From the NCBI RefSeq assembly GCF_000987765.1, contig NZ_LAHP01000013.1, positions 1 to 64,000 on the forward strand: a stretch of DNA of 64,000 nt, in the 5' to 3' direction. Shown piece by piece: positions 36,572 to 45,363 of this stretch (the stretch's first letter is position 1; each line of letters begins with the position of its first letter). The notes beneath the pieces were generated by a model that saw only the letters and a program-made list of their open reading frames with translations, did no database searches and was not told where the DNA came from. Position numbers and translations under genes: made by a program. This stretch comes from Arsukibacterium sp. MJ3. GTDB lineage: Bacteria; Pseudomonadota; Gammaproteobacteria; Enterobacterales; Alteromonadaceae.

Positions 36572-36575
36572 CCGC

Positions 36576-37127
36576 ATGCGTATTATGTTGCTATGTTTAG
36601 TCATGCTGGCCGGTTGTGCCAGCAAACCGCCAATGTTGATTGTCAGTCCTCAGGTATTCTGGCCTCAGGCACCGTCATTGGCGCAAAGCTCGTTTAATTT
36701 TTATTTGCTCGATCAACGCTCAAGTATGAACACCTTGGTGATTGTACGGGGCAAAAAAAATCAGGGTTACGCTACAGCAAACAACCTCAGGGCCGAATTG
36801 GAACAAACTGTTGCCAACGCGTTGAAACAGCGGGGCGCAAATTTAGTTAACCAAGACACGCGCTCACTAACCATTCAAATTAACCAACTGCAGGCCCGAG
36901 TTAATCAACGCCCACTTGATCATGAAGTGGTAAACAGTGTAACCATGACAGTACTGGTGCAGAATAACGGCAACAGTTTCTCTAAAGCCTATAGTGGTGA
37001 CAGCAGACAAATTGCGCCGCTACAGGCTGATATAGCGGTAATTGAACGCGAGTTGAGAGTGCTAACCGAGCAGGTACTTACCGACTTACTCCAGGACGAC
37101 AGCTGGCAAACTTTTATTCGAGAATGA
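36576..37127 (+). CDS. YajG-family outer-membrane lipoprotein
   Basis: The 183-residue product has a lipoprotein signal with lipobox LAGC (Cys about residue 14), then a domain like E. coli YajG (PQVFWPQAP ... TIQINQLQARVNQ). No function is known for the family; the residue after the Cys (Ala) does not point to inner-membrane retention. It sits four bases after rlmG and four before the cyclophilin gene. Confidence 0.82.
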   Translation: MRIMLLCLVMLAGCASKPPMLIVSPQVFWPQAPSLAQSSFNFYLLDQRSSMNTLVIVRGKKNQGYATANNLRAELEQTVANALKQRGANLVNQDTRSLTIQINQLQARVNQRPLDHEVVNSVTMTVLVQNNGNSFSKAYSGDSRQIAPLQADIAVIERELRVLTEQVLTDLLQDDSWQTFIRE

Positions 37128-37131
37128 CACT

Positions 37132-37713
37132 ATGCGCTTATGGTTAATGACAGTAACACTACTGTGCAGCTTACCGTTACTTGCTGGCCAGTTTATGCAG
37201 CCCGATAATCTATACCCGCGGGTGCAGTTAGAAACATCGGCCGGTGATATAGTATTAGAGCTTGATCGTAGCCGTGCCCCCATTACGGTTAACAACTTTC
37301 TAAGTTACGTAAAAAGTAATGCTTATAATAATACGATATTTCATCGTCTTATTCCTGATTTTGTTGTTCAGGGTGGTGGTTATGATATGCAATTTAAAGA
37401 AATTAAACAGAATAAAACTATTTTTAATGAAGCCGGTAATGGCCTGAAAAATCAGCTTGGCAGCATTGCCATGGCACGGCTATCCGATCCACATACCGCC
37501 AGTAGCCAGTTTTATATTAATTTGGCAGACAACAACAGTCTCGATCCCGGTTTACGCTGGGGCTATGCTGTATTTGGCCGGGTAGTTAGCGGTTTTGAGG
37601 TACTAGATAACCTTAATTTGCTGGAAACTGAGACCAGCGTGTCGTTGGGCTGGCCTGATGTTCCGCGCCAACCATTACTATTAAAAACGGTTCGTTTGCT
37701 GCCGAGCGAATAA
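37132..37713 (+). CDS. Periplasmic cyclophilin-type peptidyl-prolyl isomerase
   Basis: The 193-residue product has a signal peptide (LWLMTVTLLCSLPLLAG) and a cyclophilin domain (VQLETSAGDIVLELD, FHRLIPDFVVQGGGY, SIAMARLSDPHTASSQFYINLADN, VFGRVVSGFEVLD). It is the PpiA type, catalysing cis-trans isomerisation of proline bonds in exported proteins. The Phe, Arg and Gln of the active site are present. Confidence 0.92.
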   Translation: MRLWLMTVTLLCSLPLLAGQFMQPDNLYPRVQLETSAGDIVLELDRSRAPITVNNFLSYVKSNAYNNTIFHRLIPDFVVQGGGYDMQFKEIKQNKTIFNEAGNGLKNQLGSIAMARLSDPHTASSQFYINLADNNSLDPGLRWGYAVFGRVVSGFEVLDNLNLLETETSVSLGWPDVPRQPLLLKTVRLLPSE

Positions 37714-37767
37714 AACCGACTATACTTGCTGTAATTGTTGTCCCATTTACAACAGTTAAGGCAAGTT

Positions 37768-38088
37768 ATGTCAGAACGGTTTATTGAATTAAAAGCTCAG
37801 CAACTGGTTTACTACGTGTCCCAGTTTTTGCGGGGTCGGCTGGCCCACAGCGAACTGCATTTATTTATTTGGGATACGCTGGAAGAATGGTCGCAATTTC
37901 AGCTATTGGCAGGTACGCCCAATAGTTTAAGGGAAAGGGCATTCTGGCACCTGCTGCATCAACTAGAATACTGGCCTGCGCATAGCTTGCAACAAAATTA
38001 TCAGCTTAGAGCAAATATTCAACATTGCCTGAGTTTTTTATGCGGTCAAGGGCGTTGTCCGCTAGATTGTATTGGCGTTAGGCCGTAA
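37768..38088 (+). CDS. Hypothetical protein (106 residues)
   Basis: I do not recognise this protein. From ATG 37768 (AAGG nearby upstream) it has 106 residues, mostly helical and aromatic-rich (FIWDTLEEWSQFQ, FWHLLHQLEYWP), with no signal peptide or TM helix, and ends with Cys in FLCGQGRCPLDC. The three Cys within ten residues could bind a metal or form a disulfide. It lies between the cyclophilin and ampG on the same strand, so it may share their transcript. An in-frame start at 37735 is possible but has no ribosome binding site. Confidence 0.7.
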   Translation: MSERFIELKAQQLVYYVSQFLRGRLAHSELHLFIWDTLEEWSQFQLLAGTPNSLRERAFWHLLHQLEYWPAHSLQQNYQLRANIQHCLSFLCGQGRCPLDCIGVRP

Positions 38089-38152
38089 TTACTTGACCAG
38101 AATAATCAGCGAGGTAAGCTAGAACCTAAGCTTAATTGCACGGATACTCGCT

Positions 38153-39493
38153 TTGCCCATTTATCTTGCCTGGCTGTCTGGCCTGCGTATTTATTTCAAT
38201 CGCCGCGTTTTGAGTATTTTTGTACTGGGTTTTTCCAGTGGTTTACCGTTGATGTTGGTTTTTGGCGTATTGTCATTTTGGCTACGTGAAGCAGACGTTT
38301 CACGTACCGATATTGGCTACTTTAGCTGGGTTGCCATGGCCTATGCCGTAAAATGGCTTTGGTCCCCTTTAGCAGATCACTTGAAAATCCCGTTGTTACA
38401 TAAACGTTTAGGCAGACGCCGCAGTTGGTTATTGTCCTCTCAAGTTTTTGTGGTAATTGCTATTTGTTGTATCGCAATGACCGATCCGCAGCAAAATTTA
38501 GCTCTTATGGCCACTTTTGCTATATTACTGGCGGTAGCGTCGGCAACCCAAGATATTAATGTTGATGCTTTTCGCATCGAAAGTGCAGTTACTGAAATGC
38601 AGGCAGCGCTTGCTGCCGCTTACCTTACCGGCTACAGACTAGCAATGATTATGGCCTCAGCTGGAACCCTGTGGTTAGCAGCATTGTTCTCCGATGGCAG
38701 CAGTTACGATTTATTGGGCTGGCAACACGCCTACCTGGTGATGGGCTTATTTATGTTACCGGGCATATTAGCTACGTTACTCAGTAAAGAGCCGGAAAGC
38801 ATTTTACAACAGCAACAATATGTTAATGGTAGCTGGTACCAGCGGCTAATTGCATGGTTAGCGCAAGCTGTAGTGGCGCCGTTTACTGATTTTTTCAATC
38901 GCTACAAGTGGCATGCTTTACTTATTCTGGCGCTGATTGCCTGCTATCGTCTTACCGATGTCGTGATGGGCGTAATGGCCAACGCCTTTTATGTCGATAT
39001 GGGCTATAGCAAAGAAGAGGTTGCCAGTGTGTCTAAAATCTATGGCGTAATAATGACGTTAGTAGGTGCAGCGCTGGGTGGGGTATTAATTAACCAGTTT
39101 GGTGTGCTAAAAGTGTTGTTTGCCGGTGCGATATTAAGCGCAGTTACCAACTTACTCTTTGCGGCCTTAAGCCAGATTGGTTACGACTTGATGTGGTTAA
39201 CATTAATAATTTCTGCAGATAACTTAAGTGCTGGCATTGCCACCAGCGCATTTATTGCCTATTTGTCATCTTTAGTAAATTTAGCGTTTACCGCCACCCA
39301 ATATGCAATGTTTAGTTCTTTGATGTTGTTGCTGCCAAAATTTATCGGGGGGTTTTCTGGACAATGGGTAGACCAGTTAGGCTATGGTAACTTTTTTATC
39401 ATGACTGCATTAATGGGCATTCCCGCTATACTGTTAATTATGCTGCTGGCGCGTGCTAACGAACTTCTGGCAAGAAAAAAAGCCGCTAGCTAG
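38153..39493 (+). CDS. ampG: AmpG-family muropeptide permease
   Basis: AmpG imports anhydro-muropeptides released during cell-wall turnover for recycling and is needed for AmpC induction in enterobacteria. The 446-residue MFS protein has about 12-14 TM helices and the conserved FASGLP-like segment (LGFSSGLPLMLVFG), with KWLWSPLADH and DINVDAFRI as in AmpG. The start is TTG 38153, since an in-frame stop lies a short way upstream and no ATG or GTG intervenes. Its stop codon lies inside a terminator hairpin. Confidence 0.92.
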   Translation: MPIYLAWLSGLRIYFNRRVLSIFVLGFSSGLPLMLVFGVLSFWLREADVSRTDIGYFSWVAMAYAVKWLWSPLADHLKIPLLHKRLGRRRSWLLSSQVFVVIAICCIAMTDPQQNLALMATFAILLAVASATQDINVDAFRIESAVTEMQAALAAAYLTGYRLAMIMASAGTLWLAALFSDGSSYDLLGWQHAYLVMGLFMLPGILATLLSKEPESILQQQQYVNGSWYQRLIAWLAQAVVAPFTDFFNRYKWHALLILALIACYRLTDVVMGVMANAFYVDMGYSKEEVASVSKIYGVIMTLVGAALGGVLINQFGVLKVLFAGAILSAVTNLLFAALSQIGYDLMWLTLIISADNLSAGIATSAFIAYLSSLVNLAFTATQYAMFSSLMLLLPKFIGGFSGQWVDQLGYGNFFIMTALMGIPAILLIMLLARANELLARKKAAS

Positions 39494-39500
39494 CGGCTTT
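39479..39500 (+). terminator. Hairpin containing the ampG stop codon
   Basis: AAAGCCGCTA (39479-39488) pairs with TAGCGGCTTT (39491-39500). The tail after it is weak (only the three T of the stem), so this may be a bidirectional element also serving the opposite XRE gene. The TAG stop of ampG is within the right arm. Confidence 0.6.
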
Positions 39501-39516
39501 ATACCGCATTATATGT

Positions 39517-39759
39517 TTAAGTGCTAAGCACCTGTTTTAAACCTTCAGTTGGATCAACCTCAAGCGCCTGACAATAACGGACATACTCAATAACATCTAA
39601 ACGGCGTTCTTGGTTTTCAACTTTGCCTATAAATGAATGTGGTGTACCCAATATTTCAGATAAACTGCGCATAGTATGGCCTTTGTCCTGACGTTGCCTC
39701 TTTAACCAAACACAAAGACGCTTATTTTCGTCTGAAATAACACTTTTAGTACCTTTCAT
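39517..39759 (-). CDS. Small XRE-family helix-turn-helix regulator
   Basis: The 80-residue product is a single-domain HTH_3/XRE DNA-binding protein: LCVWLKRQRQDKGHTMRSLSEILGTPHSFIGKVENQERRL is the HTH region. It is a stand-alone regulator of unknown target, with no toxin or phage gene beside it. An inverted repeat at 39834-39847, about 75 bases upstream, could be its own operator. Confidence 0.88.
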   Translation of the reverse strand: MKGTKSVISDENKRLCVWLKRQRQDKGHTMRSLSEILGTPHSFIGKVENQERRLDVIEYVRYCQALEVDPTEGLKQVLST

Positions 39760-39833
39760 ATTTTTTCTTCTCCCAGCGTGTTACGCTTTTATTATGCTTA
39801 AACAGCCTTCCTGCGAAATAAAACTCAAACCCT

Positions 39834-39854
39834 ATTGCAAACGCAATAAGCAAT
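39834..39854. promoter_or_regulatory. Candidate operator upstream of the XRE gene
   Basis: ATTGC (39834-39838) and GCAAT (39843-39847) are perfect inverted arms four bases apart, and a further GCAAT follows at 39850-39854. Small XRE proteins often bind such short palindromes and repress themselves; this is inference. Confidence 0.35.
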
Positions 39855-40011
39855 GTAAAACAGTTAATTAAACCATATGATGCGACAAGCGTATAGCTAC
39901 TAAAGCTAAAAAATGTACAGCAGTTTTACAACAGCAGATATTAAGATTAAAAATGGGTAATGATATTACCAGGGTTTTTCGTTAATTGATGGTATTCAGA
40001 GGTTTTAAAAA

Positions 40012-40185
40012 ATGGTTAAATTGTTGTTTATACTTCCTTTATTGATGTGTTTGGGCTGGTATTTGTACTTACTGCAAAATAACTGGAGCTTACGCCAAGG
40101 CAAAAAGGGCTTTATTTATATTATTGCCTTTAATATCGTCATTGCACTGGTACTAACCCTATTGTTGCTTGCAACCCATAGATAG
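40012..40185 (+). CDS. Small two-helix membrane protein (57 residues)
   Basis: ATG 40012 opens a 57-residue frame with AGAGG about nine bases upstream. Two hydrophobic segments are seen: LLFILPLLMCLGWYLYLL (about 4-21) and FIYIIAFNIVIALVLTLLLL (about 34-53), with a basic, Gln/Gly-containing turn (LRQGKKG) between them. This is a convincing small membrane protein by its hydropathy, but I do not recognise a family. It lies alone between the XRE gene and erpA. Confidence 0.65.
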   Translation: MVKLLFILPLLMCLGWYLYLLQNNWSLRQGKKGFIYIIAFNIVIALVLTLLLLATHR

Positions 40186-40264
40186 TATCAGATGAAACGA
40201 CACTGCGGCTTTGCCAGAAACTCGAGCAAAGCCGTTACGTATTATTTACAAAATGCTGCTTTCG

Positions 40265-40606
40265 CTATACAGAAAATGATGAACCGCAACCACAGGTAGT
40301 AGTAGCATTTGGGTTTTGAATAATAAACCGGCTACCTTGCAGGCCATCAGTATAATCGACAACTCCACCCATCAGATATTGCAGGCTCATTGGGTCAACA
40401 ACCATCGAGACACCCTGCTTTTCAACGGTTAAGTCACCTTCGTTTACTTTTTCATCAAACGTAAAACCATACTGGAAACCCGAACAACCACCGCCAGTAA
40501 TATAAACCCGTAGTTTCAGATTGGGATTGTCTTCCTCGCTAACCAGCGCTGCGACCTTTCGCGCGGCGGCATCACTAAACTCTAAAGGGATAGGCATATC
40601 AGACAT
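40265..40606 (-). CDS. erpA: Iron-sulfur cluster insertion protein ErpA
   Basis: ErpA is an A-type carrier that delivers 4Fe-4S clusters to targets such as IspG and IspH. The 113-residue product has the three conserved Cys: one in [11 protein letters not shown] and two in the closing TTCGCGSSF. Length is standard. Confidence 0.97.
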   Translation of the reverse strand: MSDMPIPLEFSDAAARKVAALVSEEDNPNLKLRVYITGGGCSGFQYGFTFDEKVNEGDLTVEKQGVSMVVDPMSLQYLMGGVVDYTDGLQGSRFIIQNPNATTTCGCGSSFSV

Positions 40607-40784
40607 GAGTGCTCCAACAAGGGTTACAACGGCGTAAATTATCTAATACCTGAGTAATTTATTCAAGTATTTCCGGCCTCAATAACAATCGGCGTCTTAG
40701 AAAAAAATGACAATACTAAATAAGATCTGCGTTGTCAGTCGCTTATGTTAGACTTAACCTATAGTTTACTTCATTATTTTTATT

Positions 40785-42488
40785 ATGCGACGATGGCGAG
40801 ACTGGCTGCCCGGGTTGCAGCGCCGATTAGCACTACCACAAACGTCTTTACAGTTGTGTCTGCTTGGTATGCTGGGCGGTTTAATAGCCGCAATACTGAT
40901 CATTATTTTCAGATTAGCCATTATTGCCATTCAACTGGTATTTCTGGATAAGGCAGATGATTTTTCCAGTGCCGATCCGGAAATTGTCTGGTTATTGCCA
41001 CTGGGCGGTGCGGCCATCATCGGCTTAATTGCTTTTATTACCGGCTACCGACATTACCGCCTGGGCATTCCATTTGTTATTCACCGGATTAAAACTCAGT
41101 ATGGCATTATGCCATTTCGAAATACCCTGAATCAGTTTCTAGGCGGTATCGTAGCACTGGCCAGTGGTTTTTCAGTTGGCCGGGAGGGACCATCGGTGCA
41201 CTTGGGTGCTTATGGTGCCAGTACCGTTGGCCGTTATTTACAATTACCCTACAACAGCATTCGTATTCTGGCCGGTTGCGGTATTGCGGCTGCTATTTCT
41301 GCCTCCTTTAACACCCCATTGGCGGCGGTTATTTTTGTTATGGAAGTAGTGCTGCGCGAATATCGTATTCATGTCTTTATTCCGATAATGCTAGCGTCTG
41401 TGGTTGGCGCATTGGCCACTCAGCTGGTTTTTGGCCATGATCGTGAATTAGCATCACTTGACATTGTTGCCATTAGTATCTGGCATTTCCCGTATCTGAT
41501 TTTTTGTGGCATTGTTTTTGGAGGCGTGGCTTTTTTATTCAACCAAAATTTGATGCGCATGTTTCGCTGGTTTAAAAACTGGCCGTTATTACTCAGACTG
41601 GCTTTAGCCGGTATTATTACCGCCGCAGTGGGTTTTCTCATTCCCGATGCCATGGGTGCCGAAACCGGTGCCATTTTTCATGCTGTTAACAACCCAACTG
41701 ATGTACAACTATTACTGGTTATATTTATCGGGAAATTGGTATTAACTATTGTCGCATTGGGGCTGGGTGTACCGGGTGGCGTGATAGGCCCTGTGTTCGG
41801 TATTGGGATCGTGTTAGGTACCTTACTGGCGATCATCCCGGCGATATTTATTGGCGACAGCAGCACTGCAGGAACCTATGCGGTGCTGGGTATGGCGGGG
41901 TTAATGGCCGCCACTCTGCATGCACCACTAGCTGCATTACTGGCCGTAATAGAGCTCGCCTCAAACCAGCAAATTATTTTACCGGCAATGGTGGTTATCG
42001 TCACCGCTTATGTTACTACCGTGCAGTTTTTTAATAACAAGTCTATTTTTATGATGCAACTCGACTTTTTACAAATGCCCTATAAGTTAGCACCGGCTGA
42101 TGATATTCTGCAGAAAGTCGGCGTATTGGCATTGCTCAGCAAAGAATACATATTACTGAATGACCCTGACGACGCCACACTACGGCAACAACTGGCGCAA
42201 TTGCAGCCGCCGGTACAACTGTTATTACGACGCAATAACGCCGACGATACTGAGTTTGTTGCTGCCAGTTATGATGTCAGTCTGGCACTTAGTGGCGACA
42301 GTGCTATTCGTTATCAAAAGGTAACCGGTTTATCTCACCAGTGCACTATGGCAGAAGTATTTGCCTTGCTGGAAGAAAACCGCGAGGGTCTGGTGTATAT
42401 ATACCAGGAAAACCCGCATGAACCGATCGGCATTATCCGCTGGGATCAGGTTCGCGGCCTACTTGTTAAGCAGAATAATTTACTATGA
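40785..42488 (+). CDS. CLC-family chloride channel/antiporter with C-terminal regulatory region
   Basis: The 567-residue protein has the CLC membrane core (about residues 20-435) and a cytoplasmic C-terminal region that includes a CBS-like segment (MAEVFALLEENREGLVYIYQ). The gating Glu is present (GREGPSVH, E134) and so is the GVPGGVIGPVFGIG motif. Two usual positions differ by alignment with E. coli ClcA: the central-site GSGIP reads RLGIP (Leu93 for Ser107), and the internal proton Glu203 reads Val188 (FVMEV). This points to a non-standard or channel-like member. hemJ starts within its stop codon. Confidence 0.88.
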   Translation: MRRWRDWLPGLQRRLALPQTSLQLCLLGMLGGLIAAILIIIFRLAIIAIQLVFLDKADDFSSADPEIVWLLPLGGAAIIGLIAFITGYRHYRLGIPFVIHRIKTQYGIMPFRNTLNQFLGGIVALASGFSVGREGPSVHLGAYGASTVGRYLQLPYNSIRILAGCGIAAAISASFNTPLAAVIFVMEVVLREYRIHVFIPIMLASVVGALATQLVFGHDRELASLDIVAISIWHFPYLIFCGIVFGGVAFLFNQNLMRMFRWFKNWPLLLRLALAGIITAAVGFLIPDAMGAETGAIFHAVNNPTDVQLLLVIFIGKLVLTIVALGLGVPGGVIGPVFGIGIVLGTLLAIIPAIFIGDSSTAGTYAVLGMAGLMAATLHAPLAALLAVIELASNQQIILPAMVVIVTAYVTTVQFFNNKSIFMMQLDFLQMPYKLAPADDILQKVGVLALLSKEYILLNDPDDATLRQQLAQLQPPVQLLLRRNNADDTEFVAASYDVSLALSGDSAIRYQKVTGLSHQCTMAEVFALLEENREGLVYIYQENPHEPIGIIRWDQVRGLLVKQNNLL

Positions 42489-42922
42489 GCTTGCTATTAT
42501 TATACAAAGCATTACACGTTTTTTTTATGGTTGCCTGGTTCGCCGGTATTTTTTATTTACCGCGACTGTTTGTTTATCATGCTGAAACCAGCAGTGCTGA
42601 CTGCGATGCCACGTTTAAAGTAATGGAGCGGCGTTTATTATATTTTGTCACCCCGTTTGCGCTGTTAACACTGGTTTTTGGCGTGTTGTTAATTATCGCC
42701 TATGGTAAAGCCTGGTTTGCCGCCAGTAGCTGGCTGCATATCAAACTACTGCTGGTGCTGTTGTTATATGTTTACCACGGCTGGTGTTTTAAGCTGTTGG
42801 CTGACTTTAAACATAATCGTAACCAACATAGTTCACGTTTTTATCGAATTTTTAATGAGCTACCGGTTTTACTACTACTAGCCATCATTTTACTGGCTAT
42901 CCTGAAGCCACCACTGTACTAA
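42485..42922 (+). CDS. hemJ: Protoporphyrinogen IX oxidase HemJ
   Basis: HemJ oxidises protoporphyrinogen IX to protoporphyrin IX in haem synthesis in bacteria that lack HemG and HemY. The 145-residue protein has four TM helices and the family residues: His in KALHVFFMVAWFAG, RLFVYHAE, MERRLLYF and Lys in LHIKLLLVLLLYVYHGW. It overlaps the CLC gene by four bases (ATGA), so they are co-translated. hemL, another tetrapyrrole gene, lies about 1.1 kb downstream. Confidence 0.9.
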   Translation: MSLLLLYKALHVFFMVAWFAGIFYLPRLFVYHAETSSADCDATFKVMERRLLYFVTPFALLTLVFGVLLIIAYGKAWFAASSWLHIKLLLVLLLYVYHGWCFKLLADFKHNRNQHSSRFYRIFNELPVLLLLAIILLAILKPPLY

Positions 42923-42948
42923 CCTCGCTTTTAGTTGTTAGTTTTGCG

Positions 42949-42954
42949 TATAAT
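42949..42954 (+). promoter_or_regulatory. Candidate -10 of pyrB
   Basis: TATAAT lies about 60 bases upstream of the pyrB ATG, but no convincing -35 is found 16-18 bases upstream. Confidence 0.4.
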
Positions 42955-43012
42955 AGTGGTCACTTTGCGCCCGAAGTGGCGTGTCCAGGCAAGTGTTAAC
43001 TGAGTACTGACT

Positions 43013-44017
43013 ATGAGCTTCAAGGGCCAACATATCCTGTCTGTAAAACAGTTCGATCATGACAGAATTACCCAAGTATTTGATATCGCACGCCACATGG
43101 CACCTTACGCCAGTCGAAAAAAACGTACCAAGGTGCTGGACGGCGCCATTTTAGGCAACCTTTTTTTTGAGCCCAGCACCCGCACCCGGGTTAGTTTTGG
43201 CTGTGCTTTTAATTTGCTGGGTGGCGAAGTGCGTGAAACCACCGGTATGGAGTCGTCAGCATTATCTAAAGGTGAATCATTATTTGATACGGCAAGAGTC
43301 ATTAGCAGTTACAGTGATGTGATTGCCATGCGTCATCCGCAAGCGGGTTCAGTTGCCGAATTTGCTGAAGGCAGCCGTGTACCGGTATTAAATGGTGGCG
43401 ATGGCGCCAACGAGCACCCCACTCAGGCATTGCTAGACCTCTTTACTATTGAACGCGAACTGGCATCGTCCGGGCAACACATCAATGGCATGCATATCGC
43501 TATGGTCGGTGACTTGAAATTTGGCCGCACGGTGCATTCACTGTCAAAATTATTATGCCTGTATCGCAATATTAGATTAACCCTGGTATCGCCGGCGGAA
43601 TTAGCGATGCCAGATGATATTATCAGTAGTCTTTGCAATGCGGGCCATCAAGTTGTTATCAGCGATAAGCTGGAAGGCCATTTAAATGCTGATATTGTTT
43701 ATCAAACACGGATCCAGGAAGAACGTTTTCCCTCGAAAGCTGAAGCAGATCAATACCGTGGTAAGTTTCGGTTAAATCAGGAAATATATACCCGCTACTG
43801 TAAGTCGAATACCGTTATTATGCATCCATTGCCGCGCGATTCCCGTATCGAGGCCAATGAATTAGATAACGATTTAAATCTTAACCCTAACCTTGCTATT
43901 TTTCGCCAGGCCGACAACGGAATTCTGGTGCGAATGGCTTTATTTGCCCTGACCCTTGGCGTTGAAAACATCGTCAAAGATTACGAATGTGCGGTGCCCT
44001 GGTACAGCAATAAATAA
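43013..44017 (+). CDS. pyrB: Aspartate carbamoyltransferase catalytic subunit
   Basis: PyrB joins carbamoyl phosphate and aspartate in the committed step of pyrimidine synthesis. The 334-residue protein has the carbamoyl-phosphate site FFEPSTRTRVSF, HPTQALLDL, and HPLPRDSRI. It is longer than the E. coli catalytic chain, and no pyrI regulatory subunit gene is adjacent, so regulation may differ from the E. coli PyrBI enzyme. Confidence 0.95.
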   Translation: MSFKGQHILSVKQFDHDRITQVFDIARHMAPYASRKKRTKVLDGAILGNLFFEPSTRTRVSFGCAFNLLGGEVRETTGMESSALSKGESLFDTARVISSYSDVIAMRHPQAGSVAEFAEGSRVPVLNGGDGANEHPTQALLDLFTIERELASSGQHINGMHIAMVGDLKFGRTVHSLSKLLCLYRNIRLTLVSPAELAMPDDIISSLCNAGHQVVISDKLEGHLNADIVYQTRIQEERFPSKAEADQYRGKFRLNQEIYTRYCKSNTVIMHPLPRDSRIEANELDNDLNLNPNLAIFRQADNGILVRMALFALTLGVENIVKDYECAVPWYSNK

Positions 44018-44035
44018 CTGCGAACGGAATTTACT

Positions 44036-45316
44036 ATGTCTTTATCAGAAACCCTGTTTCAACGTGCCCAGCTAACTATCCCTGGCGGCGTGAATTCGCC
44101 GGTACGTGCTTTTAAAAGTGTTGGTGGTACGCCGATTTTTATGGAGCGTGCTGATGGCGCCTATTTATATGATGTTGATGGCAAACGCTATATAGACTAT
44201 ATCGGCTCCTGGGGGCCAATGCTATTAGGCCACAACCATCCGGCAATTCGTGATGCGGTTATTCAAGCTGCAGCAAAGGGCTTAAGTTTTGGCGCACCTT
44301 GTCCGGCTGAAATTGATATGGCTGAAAAAGTTACTCAATTAGTACCCTCAATGGAAATGGTGCGAATGGTTAGTTCTGGCACTGAAGCCACCATGAGCGC
44401 TATTCGTCTGGCCAGAGGCTATACCGGCCGCGACACTATTTTAAAGTTTGAGGGCTGTTACCATGGGCATGCCGACTCATTATTGGTTAAAGCCGGCTCG
44501 GGTGCGCTTACCCTGGGGGTACCTAACTCACCTGGCGTACCCGCTGATTTTGCTAAATATACGCTGACCGCAGAATTTAATAACTTGGCTCAGGTAGAAC
44601 ACATTTTTGCTGAAAAAGGCGCGGATATTGCCTGTATTATTGTGGAACCCATAGCCGGTAATATGAATTGTATTCCGCCAGAACCGGGTTTTTTGCAAGG
44701 ACTGCGTCGAATTTGTGATCAATATCACAGCGTACTCATTTTTGATGAAGTAATGACTGGTTTTCGGGTAGCGTTAGGAGGGGCGCAAGCGGTTTACCAG
44801 GTAAACCCCGATCTAACCACCTTAGGTAAAATTATTGGTGGCGGCATGCCTGTAGGCGCTTTTGGCGGTAAACGCGCCATAATGGAGCATATTGCGCCAC
44901 TAGGACCAGTGTATCAAGCGGGGACCTTATCTGGTAATCCCATTGCCATGGCTGCGGGCCTGGCCGCATTAACCGAAATTAGTAAACCCGATGTGTTTGA
45001 AAAGCTTACCGCCAAAACCAGTCAGCTTATTACCGGTCTTAGCGCAGCGGCTAAGCAACACGGCGTGCCAATGACGTTTAACCAGGTGGGTGGCATGTTT
45101 GGCTTTTTCTTCAGTAATGAAGCGAGAGTAAGCAATTATCAGCAGGCAACCCAATGTGACACCGCCGCTTTTAAACATTTCTTCCATTTAATGCTGCAGC
45201 AGGGTATTTATCTTGCACCCTCTGCTTACGAAGCCGGTTTTATATCGCTGGCCCACAGTGATGCAGATTTGAAGGCCACCATTGATGCGGCCGCTAATAG
45301 CTTTGCAGCACTGTAA
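44036..45316 (+). CDS. hemL: Glutamate-1-semialdehyde 2,1-aminomutase
   Basis: HemL converts glutamate-1-semialdehyde to 5-aminolevulinate, the C5 route to tetrapyrroles. The 426-residue PLP enzyme has the PLP-binding Lys265 in [13 protein letters not shown], the [10 protein letters not shown] loop and FDEVMTGFR. Length is standard. It starts 18 bases after pyrB, so co-transcription is possible. Confidence 0.97.
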   Translation: MSLSETLFQRAQLTIPGGVNSPVRAFKSVGGTPIFMERADGAYLYDVDGKRYIDYIGSWGPMLLGHNHPAIRDAVIQAAAKGLSFGAPCPAEIDMAEKVTQLVPSMEMVRMVSSGTEATMSAIRLARGYTGRDTILKFEGCYHGHADSLLVKAGSGALTLGVPNSPGVPADFAKYTLTAEFNNLAQVEHIFAEKGADIACIIVEPIAGNMNCIPPEPGFLQGLRRICDQYHSVLIFDEVMTGFRVALGGAQAVYQVNPDLTTLGKIIGGGMPVGAFGGKRAIMEHIAPLGPVYQAGTLSGNPIAMAAGLAALTEISKPDVFEKLTAKTSQLITGLSAAAKQHGVPMTFNQVGGMFGFFFSNEARVSNYQQATQCDTAAFKHFFHLMLQQGIYLAPSAYEAGFISLAHSDADLKATIDAAANSFAAL

Positions 45317-45363
45317 CGGTTAACCAGGCAAACCCGTAAGAACTATTGAAGAACCAAAAAAGT

